DNA of 64,000 nt from DAOUKH01 sp034421515 (GTDB lineage Bacteria > Chloroflexota > Dehalococcoidia > SHYB01). Position 1 is the first letter of the stretch, and each line of letters begins with the position of its first letter. This document shows, piece by piece, positions 61,610-64,000 of the stretch. The stretch spans positions 66,930 through 130,929 of the forward strand of contig DAOUKH010000003.1 of the NCBI GenBank assembly GCA_034421515.1. Reading direction: 5' to 3'. The translations under genes and the position numbers were made by a program. The notes under the pieces were generated by a model. The model was given only the letters and a program-made list of their open reading frames with translations, had not been told where the DNA came from and made no database searches.

Positions 61610-62035
61610 ATGACCACCGAATACCTGAAGCCGATCCCCACCGCCGACACCGACTCCAAGCCGTTTTGGGACGGCTGCAAGAACCACGAGCTCCTCATCC
61701 CCAGGTGCAGCGATAGCGATTGCGACGTGAGCTTCTTCCCGCCCCAGAGCGTCTGCCCCCTCTGCTGGAAGCGTGACAAAGTCACCTTCGAGAAGGCCCC
61801 GGGCACCGGCGAGATCTACACCTTCTCCGTCGTCAACCAGAACAAGTCCCGAGCCTGGGCCGACGACGTCCCCTACGCCATTGGCTACATCACCCTCGAC
61901 GGCCCCGGCGTCCAGATCTTCAGCAACATCGTCAACGTCGACGATCCCTTCAAGCTCAAGATCGGCCAGAAGGTCAAGGTCACCTTCCGCGACATCAACG
62001 ACGACGTCTCCATCCCCCTCTTCGAACCGGCCTAA
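61610..62035 (+). CDS. DUF35 Zn-ribbon/OB-fold protein, second copy
   Basis: A 141-residue partner of the thiolase-like protein. TDSKPFWDGCKNHELLIPRCSDSDCDVSFFPPQSVCPLCW holds the four-Cys zinc ribbon (CxxxxC..CxxC), and GTGEIYTFSVVNQNKSRAWADDVPYAIGYITL the OB fold. It starts 2 nt after the thiolase-like stop. The pair parallels 32985-34592 but with opposite gene neighbourhood. Confidence 0.88.
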   Translation: MTTEYLKPIPTADTDSKPFWDGCKNHELLIPRCSDSDCDVSFFPPQSVCPLCWKRDKVTFEKAPGTGEIYTFSVVNQNKSRAWADDVPYAIGYITLDGPGVQIFSNIVNVDDPFKLKIGQKVKVTFRDINDDVSIPLFEPA

Positions 62036-62075
62036 CCGCCCCGCCGGGGGCAACGGAGGCGGCTGAGGGAGCGAA

Positions 62076-62201
62076 GTGAAAGACGGCGCCCGCAAGGGCC
62101 TCGCCGACCGCGTCAGCTTCGGCTGCGGCTGCGCCCTCGCCATCGTCCTCGCCGCCATCGGCGCCGGCATCCTCGTCTACCTCGGCACCTCTTCGCCGTA
62201 A
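62076..62201 (+). CDS. Small single-TM protein
   Basis: A 41-residue reading frame from GTG 62076, 40 nt after the DUF35 gene, with GAGGGAGC upstream. A basic N-terminus (MKDGARKGLADRV) precedes one hydrophobic segment (CALAIVLAAIGAGILVYLG). Short but shaped like a genuine membrane microprotein; function unknown. It is too short for normal gene finders. Confidence 0.45.
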   Translation: MKDGARKGLADRVSFGCGCALAIVLAAIGAGILVYLGTSSP

Positions 62202-62204
62202 GGG

Positions 62205-62440
62205 CCGCCTCTTAAACCTCCCTCCCTCTGGGAGGGACTGAGGGCGGGCCGGGGACGTGGCGCGGCGGTCTTACCTCTTCTCCCTCCTCCGGGAGAAGAT
62301 TGAGATGAGGGGCCCCGCGCCAACCGCCGGCGCCCTCCCCTGTAGGGGCTATTCGCGAATCGCGCTCCCCCTTACGCCGAACATTCCCACGAGGGCGAGA
62401 ATCGCTGTAGGGGCGACCCTTGTTGTCGCCCGTCCCCTAG
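62205..62440. repeat. Four-unit repeat mosaic
   Basis: Between the small protein and vapC: CTTAAACCTCCCTCCCTCTG-GGAGGGACTGAGG (about 62211-62244), CTTCTCCCTCCTCCGGGAGA-AGATTGAGATGAGGGG (about 62278-62313), GTAGGGGCTATTCGCGAATC-GC (about 62342-62364) and GTAGGGGCGACCCTTGTTGT-CGCCC (about 62407-62431). No gene. Confidence 0.78.
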
Positions 62441-62447
62441 CCGCGCG

Positions 62448-62873
62448 CTAGGCCAGATCGACGCCCGTCAGCGCAATCACCGCAGCCCCATGCTCCGTCA
62501 CCGCCAACGCGTTGACGAAACGGATGTCCGCCGTGACCAAGGTCGCTCCCAACCGGTGCGCCAAGGCAAGATAGACGCAGTCATAGACGGGCCGGTCCAG
62601 GGCAAGAGACAGACGGACCGCGTCGGGGCCTACCTCGTCGTCGCGCATCCATCGGACCGCCATCTCTGGAATGGCGGCGGCCAACGCGCCCGCATGGCTT
62701 CGCTCCAACTCGCCCATGCGGACTTTGCGCCAGAGCGCATTGCCGACCTCCGACGCCATCAGCCCCGGGGCGAAGAGCTCGTGGCTGCCGTCGAGCAAGC
62801 GGTCCGCCGCGTCGGAGTCCTCTTCTTCCACCAGCCACTTGACGGCGACGCTGGCGTCCACCACCAACCGCAT
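62448..62873 (-). CDS. vapC: VapC-type PIN ribonuclease toxin
   Basis: A 141-residue PIN domain: LVVDASVAVKWLVEEEDSDAADRLL (Asp), APGLMASEVGNALWRK (Glu), YDCVYLALAHRLGATLVTADIRFVNA (two Asp). It overlaps the antitoxin by a base (start at antitoxin stop). Third vapBC locus of the window. Confidence 0.9.
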   Translation of the reverse strand: MRLVVDASVAVKWLVEEEDSDAADRLLDGSHELFAPGLMASEVGNALWRKVRMGELERSHAGALAAAIPEMAVRWMRDDEVGPDAVRLSLALDRPVYDCVYLALAHRLGATLVTADIRFVNALAVTEHGAAVIALTGVDLA

Positions 62874-63130
62874 CAGGCAGGCCCATGCCCGCTATCGCGG
62901 TCTTCCCGGATTAGGACCTCCGCAGGAGTCTGACGAACGTGGCCGGTCCTTCCGCGCAGGCGTTTCGCCAACGCCGCAAACGTCTGCGTCTTCTCCGCCA
63001 TCCCGTCCTCGGCGGCCTGCTCCAGAATGTGGCGGGCCTCGCTCTCCAGGGAACGATTGTTCCCGGCGGCGCGGCGCTTGAGCCGTCCCACCACGTCGTC
63101 ATCCAACCGCCGCACATAGACCGTCCCCAT
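62873..63130 (-). CDS. FitA-type antitoxin
   Basis: An 85-residue antitoxin: TVYVRRLDDDVVGRLKRRAAGNNRSLESEARHILEQAAED is the ribbon-helix-helix, followed by LAKRLRGRTGHVRQTPAEVLIREDRDSG, the toxin-binding tail. Start ATG 63130; the longer frame upstream is repeat DNA. Coupled to vapC. Confidence 0.87.
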   Translation of the reverse strand: MGTVYVRRLDDDVVGRLKRRAAGNNRSLESEARHILEQAAEDGMAEKTQTFAALAKRLRGRTGHVRQTPAEVLIREDRDSGHGPA

Positions 63131-63148
63131 GACGCACCTCAATACGAA

Positions 63149-63167
63149 TGCTAACAATATGCTAGCA
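63149..63167. promoter_or_regulatory. TGCTA-N9-TAGCA inverted repeat upstream of antitoxin
   Basis: An AT-rich inverted repeat 19 nt before the antitoxin ATG; the minus strand also reads TGTGCTAGCAT, a weak extended -10. Probable operator/promoter overlap. Confidence 0.4.
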
Positions 63168-63179
63168 CATTGCCACGCC

Positions 63180-63275
63180 CCCTTAAACCTCCCTCCCTTT
63201 ATGGGAGGGACTGAGGGCGGGCCCCTCCGGAGACCTCTTCTCCCACGGGAGAAGATTGAGATGAGGGGCCCCGCG
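63180..63275. repeat. Two palindromic repeats
   Basis: CTTAAACCTCCCTCCCTTTA-TGGGAGGGACTGAGG (about 63182-63217) and CTTCTCCCACGGGAGAAGAT-TGAGATGAGGGG (about 63236-63268), members of the dispersed families. Confidence 0.78.
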
Positions 63276-63290
63276 CCAACCGCCAACGGC

Positions 63291-63611
63291 TCATCGAAGA
63301 CTGCCGCCCTCGCTTCGGTCAGCGCCGCCGTCCCGCAGCGCGCTCTCGTATCCGCGCTGCCACGCCAGATCGCGGCGCACCGACGACACCTCCGCGTGCA
63401 GCGCCCCCAGCATCTCGTGCGTCGATTGTTCCAACGCCACCAGACGCTCGATCAGCGCCTCTAGTTTCTCGATCCGGTCGCTGTCCTCCGCGCTCAGCCG
63501 CACGTACGACGTCGACCCCTCCTGGCTGCGCCGCGCGAGCTGGACCCCGGCCCCGCCCGCCGCCGCTCCGCCCAGCGCCGACCCGAGGTTGATGAGCACA
63601 TCCATGAGCAT
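63291..63611 (-). CDS. Small protein with hydrophobic N-terminus and coiled coil
   Basis: A 106-residue protein. The N-terminus MDVLINLGSALGGAAAGGAG is Gly/Ala-rich and weakly hydrophobic; residues about 40-75 (RIEKLEALIERLVALEQSTHEMLGALH) look like a coiled coil; the C-terminus is charged. It starts 3 nt after the next gene on this strand, so the two are one unit. Phage or tail-assembly origin is possible but not shown. Confidence 0.6.
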   Translation of the reverse strand: MLMDVLINLGSALGGAAAGGAGVQLARRSQEGSTSYVRLSAEDSDRIEKLEALIERLVALEQSTHEMLGALHAEVSSVRRDLAWQRGYESALRDGGADRSEGGSLR

Positions 63612-63614
63612 CGC

Positions 63615-63932
63615 CTAGCCTCCAATCCCTGCCCGCTGCAAGATGCGCGGCAGCGTCCGCGACGGCGCGTCGGGCCGCACCCGCAGTGTGTTGTCCCGCT
63701 GCCGGTACTCCGTCTCCACCACGTAGAACGTCCGCAGCCCGTCCAGCGTGACCCGGTCGAGATCGACCGCTGCCGGCACCAGGTCGTCGAAGCGGATCAC
63801 ATCCCCGGCCCGCACCCGCCACAGCGGCGCCTCAGCCCGCTCCGCGTCCGACACGAACCCCCGCAGCGTGAAGCCGCCAAACTGCCGCGGCCGGGCCGAC
63901 TCCGCCAGCCGCGCGTCCCGCTCCCGCGACAA
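63615..63932 (-). CDS. Unidentified protein, probable 5' frameshift
   Basis: A 105-residue frame from a TTG: RQFGGFTLRGFVSDAERAEAPLWRVRAGDVIRFDDLVPAAVDL then LRTFYVVETEYRQRDNTLRVRPDAPSRTLPRILQRAGI. I cannot name the family; phage structural proteins can look like this. Upstream, a strong GGGAGGTGGAG precedes ATG 63951, but that frame (MSLIER) is off by one and stops after about 40 codons. Removing one G from the GGG at 63933-63935 would join them as MSLIERLSRERDARLAE, so a frameshift or sequencing error near the start is likely. Confidence 0.55.
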   Translation of the reverse strand: MSRERDARLAESARPRQFGGFTLRGFVSDAERAEAPLWRVRAGDVIRFDDLVPAAVDLDRVTLDGLRTFYVVETEYRQRDNTLRVRPDAPSRTLPRILQRAGIGG

Positions 63933-64000
63933 CCCGTTCGATCAGACTCATGGTTCGGCTCCACCTCCCGCGCCTTCGTGGCGCGCTCATTTCAAAAAAA

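Noticed and set aside
63994..64000. Terminal poly-A run as a biological feature
   Set aside because: Seven A at the very end of the window could be a sequence end effect; nothing can be concluded.

Overview
The window is 64 kb of GC-rich bacterial chromosome, most likely from a Chloroflexota lineage close to SAR202/Dehalococcoidia. This is inferred from the overall gene mix (flavin/F420-type LLM oxidoreductase, Ltp2-like thiolase/DUF35 pairs, UGSC-family selenoproteins), from Thr-Pro-rich surface proteins, and from a GpsA dinucleotide motif (GTTTWG) that I recall from Dehalococcoides. No rRNA is present, so the placement is an inference.

Layout: 1-4.5 kb, end of an MFS permease, a RelE/Phd pair, a Sec-containing M20 amidohydrolase, gap, and higBA. 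4.5-8.4 kb, purine genes purF-purM-purH, with PurH carrying a degenerate IMP cyclohydrolase domain. 8.8-10.9 kb, oppD/oppF. 11 kb, tRNA-Leu and tRNA-Lys. 11.6-15.7 kb, a membrane protein and an isolated phage-type terminase pair behind a LexA-like site. 15.8-21.7 kb, LLM oxidoreductase, B12-binding mutase subunit and methylmalonyl-CoA epimerase, a DM13 protein, DHA2 permease, SDR and cupin. 21.8-31.5 kb, a long leftward accessory block holding two copies of a 'UGSC selenoprotein + ~350-residue partner' module, FMN-dependent hydroxyacid oxidase, phosphotriesterase-like hydrolase, MoaD-like protein and a molybdopterin hydroxylase subunit, with a hicAB locus in the middle. 31.7-36 kb, rlmB, a thiolase-like/DUF35/SnoaL group and squalene-synthase-like protein. 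36-43.4 kb, peptide-binding lipoprotein, surface protein, ftsH, dinB, a membrane protein. 43.4-48.6 kb, HAD, VOC, tRNA-Asn, mnmE, plsC-cmk, vapBC. 48.7-53.4 kb, two paralogous lipoproteins, two crotonases and an acyl-CoA synthetase. 53.4-60 kb, vapBC, gpsA-plsY-der, argF, divergent glmS. 60-64 kb, a second thiolase-like/DUF35 pair, a third vapBC and two unidentified end genes.

The most notable content is selenocysteine coding. Three genes contain an in-frame UGA at a Cys-type position, and each UGA is followed at 18-23 nt by a hairpin whose loop has G in its first two positions, which fits the bacterial SECIS pattern. Two are members of the family named for its UGSC motif; the third puts Sec at the metal-binding Cys of an M20 amidohydrolase (MHA-U-GHDGH). 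Each UGSC gene is followed immediately by a paralogous partner of unknown function, giving a duplicated two-gene redox-like module inside a catabolic operon.

Other themes: many gene ends carry mosaics of three short dispersed palindromic repeats; six toxin-antitoxin loci; TGCTAYAAT-type extended -10 promoters; and promoters placed so close to start codons that mnmE and cmk mRNAs should be leaderless.
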